In this document: positions 5,672 through 6,105 of the stretch, one piece after another
Layout: every line of letters starts with the position of its first letter
Position numbering within the stretch: position 1 is the first letter of the stretch
Assembly (NCBI GenBank): GCA_023381235.1
Contig: JAMCTV010000096.1
Location: forward strand, 1-6,105
Reading direction: 5' to 3'
Length of the DNA: 6,105 bases
Source: Gammaproteobacteria bacterium
GTDB taxonomy: Bacteria; Pseudomonadota; Gammaproteobacteria; SURF-13
The notes under the pieces: generated by a model
Told to the model about the DNA's origin: nothing
The model's database searches: none
What the model saw: the letters and a program-made list of their open reading frames with translations, nothing else
Made by a program: the position numbers and the translations under genes

Positions 5672-6105
5672 TGCCGTTTCGCGCGCGGGTGCGCGGCGTC
5701 GTAGACCTGGGCCAGGTGCTGGAAATTGAGCCGGGTGTATATTTGCGTGGTGCTGATGTTGCTGTGGCCGAGCAGTTCCTGCACCGCGCGTAGGTCGCCG
5801 CTCGATTCCAGCAGATGACTGGCGAACGAGTGACGCAGCATGTGCGGATGCACCGGCATACCGATGCCCTGCTTCAGCGCCCAGTGGCGCAAACGCATCT
5901 GCAAGGCGCGCGGGGTGAGGCGCCCACCCTGTCGAGTAATGAATAACGCAGACTCTGTTTCTTTCGCCCACAGCGTGCGCTGTTTCAGCCACTCGGCAAG
6001 CGCGGCGCGCGCCTTGCCGCCCACTGGCAGCACGCGCGTCTTGCCGCCCTTGCCGGTCACACGCACCAAGGCATCGCGCAGATCAACATCCGCCACTGTA
6101 GTGCT
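5653..6105 (-). CDS. xerC: Tyrosine recombinase XerC, C-terminal half (cut by the window edge)
   Basis: XerC acts with XerD at dif near the terminus to resolve chromosome dimers before division. The last 150 residues are visible; the N-terminal SAM-like core-binding domain and the box I arginine lie beyond the right edge. Counting from the first visible codon, the catalytic residues are the beta-hairpin lysine in VTGKGGK (K19), box II HPHMLRHSFA (H88, R91), LLGHSNISTTQIYT (H114) and nucleophile Y123. The ending LNFQHLAQVYDAAHPRAKR is the XerC form and not that of XerD, which separates the two paralogues. E. coli XerC ends HPRAKRGK, as I recall, whereas here the tail is HPRAKRQRKETR. Its last residues and the TAA (5655-5653) are encoded by the heptanucleotide repeat. 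The extension lies beyond the catalytic core and probably leaves activity intact, although this region of XerC contacts its partner subunit. Confidence 0.92.
   Translation of the reverse strand, partial: STTVADVDLRDALVRVTGKGGKTRVLPVGGKARAALAEWLKQRTLWAKETESALFITRQGGRLTPRALQMRLRHWALKQGIGMPVHPHMLRHSFASHLLESSGDLRAVQELLGHSNISTTQIYTRLNFQHLAQVYDAAHPRAKRQRKETR

Noticed and set aside
5567..5992. The MFS reading frame stays open 142 codons upstream of ATG 5566.
   Set aside because: The upstream codons lie in another frame of xerC on the same strand and in the repeat, whose units lack stop codons. No MFS homology precedes MTKLPATVV.

Overview
The window looks like chromosomal core DNA of a GC-rich gammaproteobacterium. 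Evidence for this is a rnd gene next to a TIGR02449-type coiled-coil gene, an mpl gene whose product reads very like the enteric enzyme, and an XerC whose C-terminus follows the E. coli pattern. The genus cannot be fixed from this stretch. No RNA gene, CRISPR array, insertion sequence or phage gene is visible.

Layout. On the minus strand at the left edge is a truncated small coiled-coil gene (1-210). Upstream of it on the same strand is rnd, RNase D (245-1369), and a good sigma70-type promoter for the small gene overlaps the rnd stop codon. A 96-base gap then separates rnd from a divergent plus-strand pair: an unrecognised polytopic membrane protein (1466-1945, non-ATG start) followed 4 bases later by mpl, the murein-tripeptide ligase (1950-3305). 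The mpl stop codon overlaps the stop codon of a convergent minus-strand cluster. Read 5' to 3', that cluster is xerC (right edge, N-terminal half missing), an MFS transporter (5566-4409), a PAP2 phosphatase (4412-3660) and dgkA, a diacylglycerol-kinase-family protein (3658-3302). The last three are tightly packed, with an ATGA overlap and then a 1-base gap, and are probably co-translated.

Functional theme. Mpl salvages murein peptides. The PAP2 and DgkA proteins are membrane enzymes that respectively remove and add phosphate on lipids, so the middle of the window is centred on envelope metabolism. XerC (chromosome dimer resolution), RNase D (RNA 3'-end processing) and the coiled-coil protein (probably linked to zapA and cell division, off-window) are separate housekeeping genes.

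Two repeat invasions are the unusual part. Between xerC and the MFS gene lies a roughly 29% GC island built from heptanucleotide units related to GATACAA, arranged as two five-unit arrays in opposite orientation around a 26-base centre. It supplies the last codons and the stop of xerC and ends 9 bases before the MFS start codon. Separately, rnd carries an apparent 24-base in-frame insertion resembling a common REP-like palindrome, adding eight residues to a loop of the exonuclease domain.
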